DNA of 64,000 bases, from the NCBI GenBank assembly GCA_947396885.1, contig OX377202.1, forward strand, positions 78,278,643 through 78,342,642. Direction: 5' to 3'. Shown here piece after piece: positions 54,060 to 64,000 of this stretch (positions are counted from its first letter, which is position 1; the number at the start of each line of letters is the position of its first letter). Below the pieces are notes generated by a model. It made no database searches. It saw only the letters and a list, made by a program, of their open reading frames with translations, and was not told the origin of the DNA. The stretch is from Heligmosomoides polygyrus polygyrus (Eukaryota; Nematoda; Chromadorea; Rhabditida; Heligmosomidae). Made by a program: the position numbers and the translations under genes.

Positions 54060-56540
54060 GTAAGTTAATTGCTAAGAGAACTGCAGAACTTTTTAGGATC
54101 TACCAATACGAGAATTCGATGCTCTTGAAACTCTTGGAATTTTGCATATACTAATCCGCAGATCTCAAAGGGACATTGGTAAGGTATCCACCTTTCTCAA
54201 AAAATCTGTTTTCAGAAGAGTTATGAGCACGCGGCGGTTTGTGGCGAATTAATCCATCGAAACATATTTTTCCTGACATGCCACGTTTGTGTTGTTATAT
54301 AAACACAGATTATTCTATGTCAGGTGGAAGAAGCACATGCTGTAACAATCAACGGGATACTTTTTGCGGTTCATGTCGCGAACATGGTCAGCATTAGGAG
54401 GTGTGGCGCGCCAGCCAATCATGACCAAGCAGAGCGCCGGCCGAACAGGCGCCAGTCAATCAGTGTACCGGCCGTATAACCTCCCCCCCCCCCTGAATGG
54501 CAAGCCAGTTTGATACGGTTTGATTCGCTAGCGCGCTCCCACCTCGAAATGCTGCACATCTTCACGCAGTGTACCCTTTTTGCCCAAACAGGGTTACTAC
54601 ATGTAAACTGGGATGAATTTCCTCTGCAAATTGCGGATAGTATTTTGTTATCAGAAACGCATACCCTAGACGAACATGAAAAGGAACAATTAGGGCAAAG
54701 CGGATTAAGTGCTTTCAGCGTGGCTCCGCTGTTCTTATTCACACTAAGCACGTCTCAAGTCTTTTGCACTAGATATGACGCTGCATAAATAGCTCCAAAT
54801 ACGACGGCAAGTCGTGTGGAACGTCGTGCTTTTCGGTTGTCTGAGGTTAGCGTTTAGAACTGAGTTATTCGAAAGCTTCAAGAAACGAGATAGTTTCAGA
54901 TGGTTCTTTTATTTCTTCTCGCCTTTATCCCTGCAGCTTACGCTGCAGCATTATGTTCATACAACGATGGAGACGTCAGCGCTCGTTGGGCGGTATGTGT
55001 GGCGTTTTTTAATATTTTTAGTATTAAGCCTTTTTTGAGAACAAGAGGAATCAGCTGGTCCTAGGAAACATTGAATTGAAAGTGAATTTTTCGTGGTCAG
55101 CATCACAGGTATAGGCCAGCGGCAGAGTGTGACCATGGTACTTTTTCAAGTAATTTCTGGTAGAACTCATCATCCATTACTCATCGTTTAAATGCCACTG
55201 GGATGATTCAAAAGGATTTCTTACCTCTCTCAAAGTAGCTACTTTCTTGCTTTATTTTGAAATCCGGCTCTGCTAACCGATACCTATGCGTCGTAGTAAA
55301 GTCAGAGAGATAGAATACTAATAAATATTAATAAATAGAGGCAGAGAGCCGAAATCGCCGATAAAGCGAACTTTGCTCTATGCTGTGGATCAAGTTGACT
55401 GAATTCTGAGAAGGATCACTGCCCAGAGTATTGCTTCGTACATACTTTTGCCTTCTGAATAGTGGTTTATCAACGATGAGGCAAACACAAGCTACCGCTA
55501 CTTTCTTGCGTTTCTTAGTCGAAGATCCTCAAAATAATCCGTGTGCAGTTGACCTACGATCTGTTCATTCTTAAAATTCATTCAAGGCTACCCTGTAAGA
55601 AAGGTCTTCCACGCGCTGATATCTGTCATTGCATAGTGGATATATTCTAATTATTGTATGTCAATGCAAGACAGAAGAATGTAGGTCATCCAAAATACTT
55701 TAAGACAGTTCTTTCGAGTTGCAGTTCTGCAAGATTTGGTGTTTTGTATGATTTCCGTAAATTTGTGGACGTAGTAATTTCTCCGGATACATGGAGCGCT
55801 GCAGCAAAGAAAACCCCGAATCGACGCAAGGTTCACATCCCACTTAAGATAGCTAATCCCCTACCCGTCAAGCGTTATTTTTTAGGTGACAGGCCTGTCA
55901 CTGAATGATAAATCACCTCCTGTTCATCGGCCTTCCTCCTCAAGTCACTCCATAGGCCAAATACGCAGTAACATTGCTCCCACAATATCCCCATACAAAT
56001 CAAATGTTTGGCGGTTCACAATCAAGAGTTGAATAATACAATCATTTATCTTTTGTCGGTTGATAATTCCATGTTGCGCTATATTAAACAATATTGAGCT
56101 CGTTTCGCCACTTTGCGACCTCGACGAAGTTTTGGAGAAAAAAGTGTTCCAAGTTGAATCATGGCTAAAGTAGTTTAAATTCCTCTTTGCGAATGTTGCG
56201 CGGACGACATCTTGCTAGTTTTCCTCCTGGAAGCATTTAGCAGCCACAGAGTGGTACCAGTACTAGCAGTACTTAACAGCAATGATAAGGAGAGACGGCT
56301 AATCAGCACGAGTAAATGCGGACGCTCCACAAATTCTGCTTCTACATATGATACAATAGAGGCGAATCAAATGGGCGTTTTCCACACAGTGACTTGCAGG
56401 GCCAACCAATGGGCCTATCAGCGTCTTATCCTTTCCAGGCACTTCTAGCATCCACTCAGCGATCGGAGACTCGAGAGTCTTGGACTGAACCTGAAGCTTG
56501 GATCGAGTCAGCGTCTCAAATGTGGACAATTATGCCTAAA
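54060..56540. other. Non-coding stretch with two SINE relics
   Basis: No gene supported. About 55890-56000 matches the 3' half of the family-A SINE in plus orientation (CTGTTCATCGGCC..ATAGGCCAAATACGCAG). About 56385-56450 matches it in minus orientation (GACTTGCAGGGCCAACC..). A hairpin CCTGACAT..ATGTCAGG lies at about 54274-54324. Confidence 0.45.
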
Positions 56541-56561
56541 TGGCGAAGGTGCATTGAAGTA

Positions 56562-56852
56562 AGGATAAGGATAAAGGACGGCGTTACTCAATCCCTCCTG
56601 GGATGCGCCAGCGCATTCTACTTCTACAGGATGTCGTGGAGGCGATTTGAATGCGTATTTGGCCACACAATGACTTGCGGTGGCCAGCCGATGAACAAGT
56701 CAGCGCTTTATCCTTCCCAGACAAATCTGGTACCAATTCACCGACCCCGGAGGGATGGAAGGCTTGGTTGGCCTGGGCGGGAAATCCGAACCAGGAACCT
56801 GGTATCGGGTGCACGCGACAGTCGCGCCTCCTCCGACTGCGCTACACGCTCC
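56562..56852 (-). mobile_element. tRNA-derived SINE (family A) with perfect 12-bp target duplication
   Basis: Full-length, 291 bp, in minus orientation (tail AGGATAAGGATAAAGG at the left, tRNA-like head GAGCGTGTAGCGCAGTCGG at the right). TGCATTGAAGTA occurs at 56550-56561 and again at 56853-56864, directly outside both ends. The low divergence from the 14.4 and 34 kb copies and the perfect duplication suggest recent activity, driven by a LINE partner. Confidence 0.92.
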
Positions 56853-56901
56853 TGCATTGAAGTAGCCTTCTTAAAATGCTCTCAAGATACGTGGCATACA
56901 T

Positions 56902-57485
56902 ATCTTCGACGGCAGTCCGATGGTTGAAGTAAACTTACGCGTGAGTGCAGTTTGGTCCAAGTGGCGTTCGCTGACTGGCGTGCTCTGCGATAGGAAGATA
57001 CCAGAGCACCTGAAGTCGAAGATCTACAGAGCAGTCGTCCGACCGGTAGCGATGTAGGGCGCTCAGTGTTGGCCTGTGGACCAAGGAAGTTGAAACGGGC
57101 CTCAGCGTCACGGAGACGAAAATGCTGTGCTGGCTGGACGGCTGGAGTTACGCGTATGGGCCGCATCCGAAACGACGTCATTCGGCAGAAGTTTGGTGTT
57201 GCGCCGATAGCGGACAAGATGCGCGAAGCTCGCTTGCGATGGTACGGCCACGTTCTGCGTGGGAAAGAAGACAGCGTCCGCAAGATAGGCCTTGAGTTGG
57301 AAGTGTCTGGAAAGCGGCCTAGAGGACGCCCGAAGTAGCGTTGGTCCGATACGTTACACTCGAACATGAAGGTAACTGGCATCCACCCTGATCAAGCGCT
57401 GGATCGGGAAAGGTGGCGTCGTGACACCAGAAGAGCGGACCCCGCGACGAAGCGGGACAAAAGCTGAAGAAGAAGAAGAAAAAGA
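56902..57485 (+). mobile_element. 5'-truncated LINE insertion with 17-bp target duplication
   Basis: AGATACGTGGCATACAT (56885-56901) recurs as AGATATGTGGCATACAT at 57486-57502, bounding a 584-bp LINE end. The protein is the same C-terminal region as at 48.3 kb (VRPVAM, GVTRMGRIRNDVIRQKFGV, RLRWYGHVLRGKEDSVRK, RPRGR) with several frameshifts and stops. The 3' end is (GAA)n-rich. It is a typical dead-on-arrival non-LTR copy. Confidence 0.9.
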
Positions 57486-57809
57486 AGATATGTGGCATAC
57501 ATGGTTTCGTTGAAAAAAAAATGTTCAAAAAATCACATTAATGCAGCAACCTATTATTTTTGCATTGTGAGAAGGAGTCGGATCGAGTTTATAAGGCGCT
57601 ATATCAGATATCTAATGGAAAATGTTTGAGACTGCTTAGTATTGATTCACGCAGCGCTGGAAGCAATTTGTATCTGTTATAGCTTTTTATGAATGCCGTG
57701 CCTAGCAATAGTCTTTGCGATGAGTTACGAGCGCGACAAGATTCTCGAAATCGATGCTCGTTATTTATGAGTAACTACAATGAAGTGTGAATCTTGCGTT
57801 GATTAGTAG

Positions 57810-57925
57810 GCTATGGTTAGTAGAGTAGAAAACCCGGTCAGCAGGAGGTTCGGGTTCGAGTTCAGCGTAGCGCTAGAAATCGAGGTCGCAACAAAACATC
57901 ATAAACATCATTGTAGCAGCTCACA
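57810..57925 (+). repeat. Single-arm tRNA-like SINE relic
   Basis: GGTCAGCAGGAGGTTCGGGT continues into TCGAGTTC and GCGCTAGAAATCGAGGTCGC, the same family as the palindromic elements at 9.4 and 30.8 kb. It lies just ahead of the DOMON gene start. Confidence 0.55.
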
Positions 57926-57963
57926 ACCTCGATACCATCCATTTGAATCTTAAAGAAACTGTC

Positions 57964-60900
57964 ATGAACTATGATATCATTCTCTTAGTACTCTTATGGT
58001 TTGGGTCTTGTGTGAGAACCAAGTCAGCAGTACCAGCAGAACGGCTTCGTCGAGCACCTTCTGTGAACACCAATACGTGTTACGATGATCTCTCGAACTG
58101 TAAGCAGCAGTTATTGTTGTTCTCTTCAGGTCAAGGGATATTACATAACAATCGAGATCGCTAACAAAAACCTCACCAACAATCAGTGGACAGGCATTGC
58201 TTTTGGTCCTGACATGGTAAGCTGGTTTTACACTTATTTATTTATTTATTTATGCATGGAGACAGATGCAACAAACAGAGAAACCAATAAGAGGACAACG
58301 ATTTCAAGAATAATAATGAAATGAACAATGCAGCACTGTAATGAATAGAAGGCAATACACTTCTATGATATGCCTTAGAGATACCGGTCGACCAGTCTAC
58401 TATTTTGACAAAGTGATCTTGTTTAAGCGTTTTTCTTCTCCAACTTCAGAAATTCAGTTCCAGTTCGACAAGTGACGAATGCCGATCTGTACTATTCTTT
58501 GGCCTGAAAAACTGGATCTTCCACTACCCATCCCTAATGCTGTTAGAAGCGAGTGAATAAAAAAGGGAATCCCCACCAAGCTATTTATAAATCGTAAATC
58601 CTTATTAGCTCATTTCGTTGTCGAATCCAACCAACTCTATTTTTTATAACAGTTCTTTGTTCACGTAAACGATTCGAAAACAAATAGCTCCAACACATAC
58701 CGTCAAGCAGACCCTACCTTGTTGTGGAGCATACCCTTAAGGATAAGTAAGCACAACTGCACGCCGCCAAATTCTCCGATGGATTTGGGCGTGTGTTATT
58801 AGAAATAGCTTTTAATTCCTCAAGTTACTAGCCAGTTGTTTAAGAGCAACGTTAACTATCATCAGAAGTCGATGCTATTAGTTTGTACTGTAAGTGCTCC
58901 AAAGTTGGCTAGCATTGAGGTTCTCTTAAGGCATTCAACCACGGTCGTAACAAAGGTGCAGTAGATTGTTTATTTATTTAGTTAGTTATCAATTTCTCCT
59001 TGTATAATCGTATGCTGTTTTGGATTATCCATGATGCAGTCGAATATATAATATTATAAGTAAAAGAGTAGTGTGCGTGCATATATATCCTACTATATAT
59101 AAAGGAGACGGCGGTTCTTAACGATTGAAAGCGATAGACAGCGGCTCAAAACTTCAGCATTGGGGGTAATCGAGGTCGCTGAACACGAATGCGAAATTTG
59201 TTTTTTAAGTATATATCACCATCAATCGATATTGATCAGGCTATCCATTTTTGTGTAGTGGCTACAAAAGTTCATTTTCGGAAATTTCTCGCTTTTTTGT
59301 GGTTTGCTGTGGTGTTATTCGTTTTCTCCGTATCTTTTTGACCGTCAATGGACAGTCTTATTCTCCGTTTCTAGGTAAATATGGGTTCGCTTGGGGATAG
59401 TTCAGCAGTAGATCGAGTATAAGCACGGAAACGAACGACTCACCTATGTTCAGACGCGGGTGGTCCGTTTCCAAGATTTCAAAGATAAGCAAACTGCGTC
59501 GGATGCTACTACGCCGCGTCAACAAACGTTTCGGGATGACTGGAGGGATTGAAAGTCGTCTGAAAGGAAGACCACGACGAACTGCAAAGAATTCTGCCCT
59601 TCGAAAGGCCCTCAAAAAAAAACTTCACCGAAAGCCTGCAAAAAGCATCAGGAAACTAGCTAATGAGCACAACGTTAGTGGGTCAACTATGCAACGACTC
59701 TTCAGGGATGATCTGGGATTGTATTCCTGCAAATTCACAAGGACAGCACCTCACGTAGGAAAGGAAGGCCTCAAGATTGAAGAAATGCAGAAAGATGTGG
59801 GCCCTTACGCGCGGTGACGAACTCGAACGGATTCTCTTCACAGAGGAGAAGATATCGTAGTTACTGTCTCCAAAATGCGCGCCGATTCAATGGAAGGTGC
59901 TGCCAAAAATAACTCCCAAAGCGCTCAACGTAGGAAAAACTTAGTTTCTACAGTCCTTGATTGTAATGGCTGGAATATGGGGCCTGGGCAAGATCAAGCT
60001 TCTTTTTATTCAGAAATAGGTTAAGATCAATGCCGAAATCTACTGAAAGCAAACCTTGGAGGAGTGCTGATAGCTTAGGAATAAGAAAATGCTAAAGACA
60101 ACGAATAGGCTTCCAGCAAGATTGGGCACCAGCTCACGGTGCCGAGAAGGCTCTGGAATGGTGTGACACCAGTCTTCCGGATTTGTGTTCGAAGGATGTT
60201 TAGCCTTCAAACTCGCGCAATCTCAACCTTATGGATTTCGAGATCTGTTCATTCCTGGGGCAGAAAGCCTGTTCATTCGGAAGCAGTTAACTGGATTCAC
60301 TGAAAAAGCTCTGAAGAAGACATGGGACCAAATTTCACCGAAAATGATCGCGCACGTCCTGAAGAACTTCCAAAAGAGATTGAACGCCTGCATTGAGGCC
60401 AAAGGAGCTCATTCTGAATGCGTTGTATGATTTGTTATGTGAAAATTTCTCGTCGCTCGAATGATTGTATATTTGCCTTATTTGAGTTGATTTTTGAAAA
60501 AAATCAAAAAAAAAATGCCATCCGCAGGGAACTATGCCATAATTCAACAAGCTGTGTTTTGCAAGCGTAGTGTCGTGATATCTACATACCATACAAATTT
60601 CAATCCGAAAAGTACATGTACAGACTTCGAGGGGGTTCGAGGCTGTCTGATAGTGCTGATAATCCACACATATTGCTCACTGCATGGTTGATTTAAACTA
60701 ATGTGCGTGCAATGGCAATGTTTCAACTACTTTCTGCTTCTTACTATTGCAAGCTCTAAGTATTTTCTTAATTAAGTTCCACCTGGAGATCGTAATTGTC
60801 AGCATTTTGGACGAAAACCCGTCGTTCGCCACTGGCTACACAGATTATTACGCTCCTCCAATTATCGACGCTCGTCCTAACGTGGCTCTAAAGCTGCTCA

Positions 60901-61228
60901 GTTATGACAGTAAGTTTTTCGTAGACTAAAATGGAAAAATGCCATGAAAAGTTGCCCTCAATTCCTCAGATAATGAAATGGTCTTCCGCTTTTCTCGTCC
61001 ACTAGGTCCTACTGGAGATAGGAGGCATTCACTGGAGGATTGTCAGATGTGGAGCGTAAGTTACCACCTTTTTCGAAATGCCAATCTTCCTATTCAAACT
61101 CCTGCAACTTTCAGTTTGTCGATAAGGGCGACATCCTAGAAGACGAAATGCTTCCTCACTCAGACGTGCCAAAGCAAGTGAAAGTCTGTCCCTTGGAGTG
61201 CAAAGGCGACCTACCTTCAAAGAAATGA
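57964..61228 (+). CDS. Small secreted DOMON-domain protein
   Basis: Exons: 57964-58062, 58130-58216, 60777-60909, 60970-61055, 61115-61228, giving about 172 residues. Introns 3 and 4 are 60 and 59 nt with clean GTAAG..CAG borders and matching phases. A signal peptide (MNYDIILLVLLWFGSC) leads. The DOMON fold is shown by NNQWTGIAFGPDM (exon 2), LEIVIVSIL (exon 3), the strand MVFRFSRPLGPTGDRRHSLE with DCQMWS (exon 4), and Cys pairs near the end (VKVCPLEC). DOMON domains bind haem or sugars; nematodes carry many secreted single-domain forms. Intron 1 is uncertain: the phase-correct donor is a weak GTGAAC at 58063. The stronger GTAAGC at 58100 would leave a 30-nt intron and break the frame. AATAAA at 61540-61545 may end the transcript. 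Confidence 0.8.
59088..59110 (+). repeat. ACTATATATAAAGGAG element start
   Basis: Identical 16-bp word to the start of the 6.9 kb repeat (6893-6908), preceded by TCCT and followed by a GCGG block as there. Possibly a 5' end of the same Helitron-like family. The 3' end was not found. Confidence 0.4.
59446..60430 (+). pseudogene. Tc1/mariner-type transposase relic in DOMON intron 2
   Basis: Frame 59446-59817 gives the DNA-binding region (RRTAKNSALRKALKKKL, SIRKLANEHNVSGSTMQRLF, DDLGLYSCKF). The catalytic part follows in fragments: ERILFTEEK (first Asp now Glu), WAPAHGAEKALEW (second Asp within DWAPAH), LNLMDFEICSFL (third acidic residue kept), and LDSLKKL..RPKELILNAL at the end. At least six stops or frameshifts. 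It resembles nematode DD37D-type Tc1/mariner elements. It explains most of the 2.56 kb intron 58217-60776. Confidence 0.85.
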
Positions 61229-61587
61229 CTGGGTCCAACCGGATCAGTTGGATATTCTCGAGTTGTATACAATGTTCGAAATGTATGATCTGCTAAATGT
61301 TCATAAAATTGTCAGCGTATAATTCGAACAGTTTATTGTTGAGAAATTATTGAAAAGTTATCATCGAGGTTGCTTTCCAATAGCAGCTTCCACCAAATTA
61401 AAATTACAGACATATCTGGCACTGTTAATAGTTGTGGGCCAAAGATGCGGCTAAAGCGGAATAAGAAAGAAATGCTCAATGTTCTTCAGTTATTATCGCT
61501 TTAGTAGCACCGTGTTTAGTGTACTCTTCTTGAACACCCAATAAAGCTTGTTCCTAACTAACGTATGCTCTGCCACAAGAGCTTTTT

Positions 61588-61825
61588 TGGTGGACCTTTA
61601 TTAAACATTAAATATTTGTGTTGTCGATGCACATAACGGCAATGAATACGAGGTGAAATGTACAATTTTGGCCATTGAGGGAGATATTTCTGCGAGGAAA
61701 GTGTTAGAGGCATTCTGATTTTTAACAACAAATCCGGTGATGAACAACCGAAAAAAGGGCCTTCATGCCGTTTGTGTATCATTATGAACTGTAGAAGAAC
61801 GGTCAACGACAGTGTGACAATTGGA
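61588..61825 (+). repeat. Penelope-like element 3' relic
   Basis: 61618-61825 aligns with 5690-5900 (CATAACGG.AA.., GAGGTGAAATG.AC.ATTTTGG, GAGGCATTCTG, GATGAACAACCGAAA), i.e. the end of the GIY-YIG ORF plus 3' sequence. Just left, GGTGGACCTTTATTAAACAT (61589-61608) is the terminal segment in opposite orientation, as if an inverted repeat end had been joined directly. Confidence 0.75.
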
Positions 61826-61829
61826 TGTG

Positions 61830-62540
61830 CCCCTGTATTTTAATTTCTTTCCTGATCCAAATATCGAATTGAAGTACGCTGAACATAAGAAATAAGAGAA
61901 CAACGAAACTCAAGCATTTGTGGGCCGGCATTTGAATCTTCATTTAAAAGCAAACCACCAATCAGATGCCGACGTATCATAGTTTCTGTGCCTTCTTAGG
62001 AAGATCGCGTCTCCATCCTTCATTATTTAGTATCATTCTTTAAATAAAACACAACGGCGTACCATAAAGTCACAAGTCCACGACAATGCGTGAGTAAATA
62101 ACTTCCTTCGATTAAAGCTGAATGGTGTCCTCAGTTCGAGTGGTACCAAGAGCGATCATCAAAGCAGATGAGAGCCTCGTTTCTTACCTATCTCCATTTC
62201 ACCACCGATCAGGTTTTCCACGACTCTATGCTAAAATATGTGGGATTTTCATCCGTCTTTGAGTACATCATTTGCACCTTTGAACTCATCTAACTCATCT
62301 GATCGGAGAAAGCGAAAAAACCACTGGGTCTCTTGTTGTGTTGAAAAATGACAATGGCTCTACTAGTGGCATATTAACACAGGTATACTGTAACTATTAA
62401 CTAGTATAGAAACCCCCGAGAGGTTTGCCTCTGGTCTAGCTATTTTGTGGAAAAAGTCTTTCCATTTTTTTAAAGATTCATTTCTTCACAACTACAATGT
62501 TAAATCAATTGAGATAACTCCATTTTGTTCCGATACACTG
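61830..62540. other. No gene supported
   Basis: AT-rich, short frames only. Confidence 0.35.
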
Positions 62541-62559
62541 GGTATTTTTCTAATCCCTT

Positions 62560-62775
62560 TCGCTTAAAGGACTGCAGTTCTGGACCATTGCTGAATCCAA
62601 TTTTTGAGGTCTTCACCCGTTTCAAAATGTTTCTCCACAATTTCGAGAGCACGGCAAGTGATGGTATTCGGTAGGGGCGAGGTCAGGGCTACACGGTGGA
62701 TGCGACATTACCTCCCAGCCCAGCTCCTTTATTGTTTCTGTTGTGAGTATTGCAACACTGAGCGTGGTTTTTCAC
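62560..62775 (-). pseudogene. mariner transposase C-terminal relic
   Basis: On the minus strand: VAILTTETIKELGWEVMSHP, then PCSPDLAPTEYHHL, then HFETGEDLKNWIQQW after a frame change. This is the region following the second catalytic Asp of mariner. The third catalytic Asp is Glu here. Too short for a full open frame. Confidence 0.78.
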
Positions 62776-62878
62776 TGAGTGTCTGACAGGGCATGTGGAA
62801 TCCAAATTCCAAATTTCCAGGCAAAGCCAAGACCCTTCAGATGGATTCCCACAATCCTACTCGGACACTGGGTCACCA

Positions 62879-63241
62879 CGGGCCGCACAACCAGTTGCTA
62901 TTGGGGTGAAAACCTGTTGCTACGTATATACATATATATACATATATATACATATGCATTTATATGTAAATACGTAGTATATACCTACTTATATACGTAT
63001 GCACATATATATGTAGGTACGAGCTGGATATACGTGGATATATGGCTTCACAAGAATCGGGGGTGCGAAGGCGACTATCCTGCAACACTCTAGCAACAGG
63101 AGCCGACCCTTAAACCCACCCACAGGAGTGTCAACGGAGTGCAGGTAATCGCACCGGGCCCCCTCACCTGGCCAATCGTCGCAGCCCGCCACTCCCACTG
63201 CAACAGGTTTCCACCCCAATAGCAAGTGGTTGTTCGGCCCG
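62879..63241. mobile_element. 363-bp element with 42-bp terminal inverted repeats
   Basis: The left end CGGGCCGCACAACCAGTTGC...TGTTGC (62879-62920) and right end (63200-63241) are inverted copies with four mismatches. Inside lie a TATACA microsatellite (62925-63020) and unique sequence. It shares the TTGCTATTGGGGTG word family with 42.1 kb. No coding capacity, so MITE-like. No convincing target duplication. Confidence 0.8.
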
Positions 63242-63249
63242 GGTTCAGC

Positions 63250-64000
63250 GAGTGCCAGAGTATGAGACACTTCGAGATTCTCTGTCAGTTGAAGTGTCTT
63301 CTGCCAACTATCGGTACGAAGAAGATGGAGTACTTCAGTGTCGTCCAATTCAGTTGGCCTTCCTGACGTTGCTTTGTTCTTGAGTGAATAATCTCCCTTT
63401 AAAAACTTTCCGAACCACTAATAACAGGAGCGATGAGTAGTAGATCCCAAAACATACATACGGTTAATTCGGTCGGCTGCCTGACACGTTGTAGATCCAT
63501 TTATGAATTCATGAAGAATGCCGTAGCGAAAATGGCCATAATGTAGATCTGGCATTGAGTTCGGAAGATTGGATAAATAACGAAGTACAAGAAGGGTCTT
63601 GACCTGTCTCCGCGTGCGAACGGTAGACAAGTGTGATAGGATTATGAAATCAGCAATCAATACTGGCTAGTGTGCTTGCAAGAAGAACGGCAAAAGGCTT
63701 TTCGAAGTGTGAAGAGGCTTTTTTCCAACCTAATAGATTAATCGCTGTTAAGCCAGGCCCTTAACTGCAATGCGTAGGGTCCGTGATAGAGCATATCACA
63801 ACATTAACACCTCATGCTTACATGAAGAACGAACGTATTGCTGCGTTGCTACGCTTCACCTTTGAAGCAACACTGCAGCAGTTCGTAGGAGCCAATCATC
63901 CCAATCATGCGTCATCGCTTTAGTTAACCAAGGTTTACCCTGCATGTTGCCCTCAAGTCATACAGTCATTGCTATCCATATGGATAGTTTCAACTTTGCA
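63250..64000. other. No gene supported at right edge
   Basis: Short minus-strand frames (63348-62989 and 63660-63418) without known motifs. Confidence 0.35.

Noticed and set aside
54419..54788. Cys-rich minus ORF (CPNCSFSCSSRVC..) as a secreted domain
   Set aside because: Cys spacing fits no family I know, no splice sites support it, and a similar-length frame is open on the other strand.
1..64000. CRISPR arrays, bacterial operons, rRNA genes
   Set aside because: No regularly spaced direct repeats of that kind, no ribosome-binding-site spaced ORF clusters and no rRNA-like conserved blocks were seen; the gene structure is eukaryotic.

Overview
The window is eukaryotic, with no operons and no prokaryotic gene structure. 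The two host genes I could rebuild have short 45-70 nt introns ending in TTTCAG-type acceptors, short 3' ends with AATAAA, and large introns filled by transposons. With nematode-like RTE-type LINEs, Penelope-like and mariner elements and tRNA-derived SINEs, the best guess is a parasitic nematode, probably strongylid or hookworm-like. The phylum is inferred from family resemblance and splice style; I could not search a database. Two 200-N blocks (3856-4055 and 50452-50651) are assembly gaps.

Host genes. The main gene is on the minus strand at 25074-8648. It has 17 exons that splice in phase into an intact 610-residue protein of the GTP-dependent phosphoenolpyruvate carboxykinase (PEPCK) family. 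Several residues that carry out catalysis in known PEPCKs appear changed, so it may be a pseudoenzyme or a neofunctionalised paralogue. Its introns hold a LINE fragment, a mariner, SINEs and two elements with very long inverted repeats. A SINE-derived tandem array (25.3-27.2 kb) lies just upstream of its start. A second host gene, on the plus strand at 57964-61228, encodes a small secreted DOMON-domain protein of about 172 residues; a decayed Tc1/mariner-type element sits in its second intron. Weak candidate exons of unknown genes are at 32.3-33.0 kb and 51.0-51.5 kb.

Mobile elements in order: two head-to-head Penelope-like copies (RT plus GIY-YIG) with hammerhead-like motifs (2.96-6.19 kb); a 5'-truncated LINE (10.8-11.7 kb); a tRNA-derived SINE with target duplication (14.4 kb); a mariner that has lost its third catalytic Asp (17.7-18.7 kb); long-inverted-repeat elements (21.2-22.9 and 23.5-24.6 kb); a 2.4 kb hAT-type element with 8-bp target duplication (29.2-31.6 kb); a 7.7 kb Ty3/gypsy-like retrotransposon on the minus strand (34.3-41.9 kb), broken by a 487-bp inverted-repeat element and carrying an extra ORF after integrase; a decayed UPF1-like SF1 helicase with an upstream companion ORF (42.95-47.77 kb); LINE fragments at 48.3, 49.5-50.4, 52.2 and 56.9 kb; a hammerhead-like motif at 50.76 kb; a further SINE with perfect 12-bp target duplication (56.56 kb); and PLE and mariner relics at 61.6 and 62.6 kb.

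The most unusual items are the divergent PEPCK, the helicase cassette (frameshifted within its Walker A motif), the structurally conserved hammerhead-like motifs, the palindromic tRNA-like elements, and the post-integrase ORF of the gypsy element.
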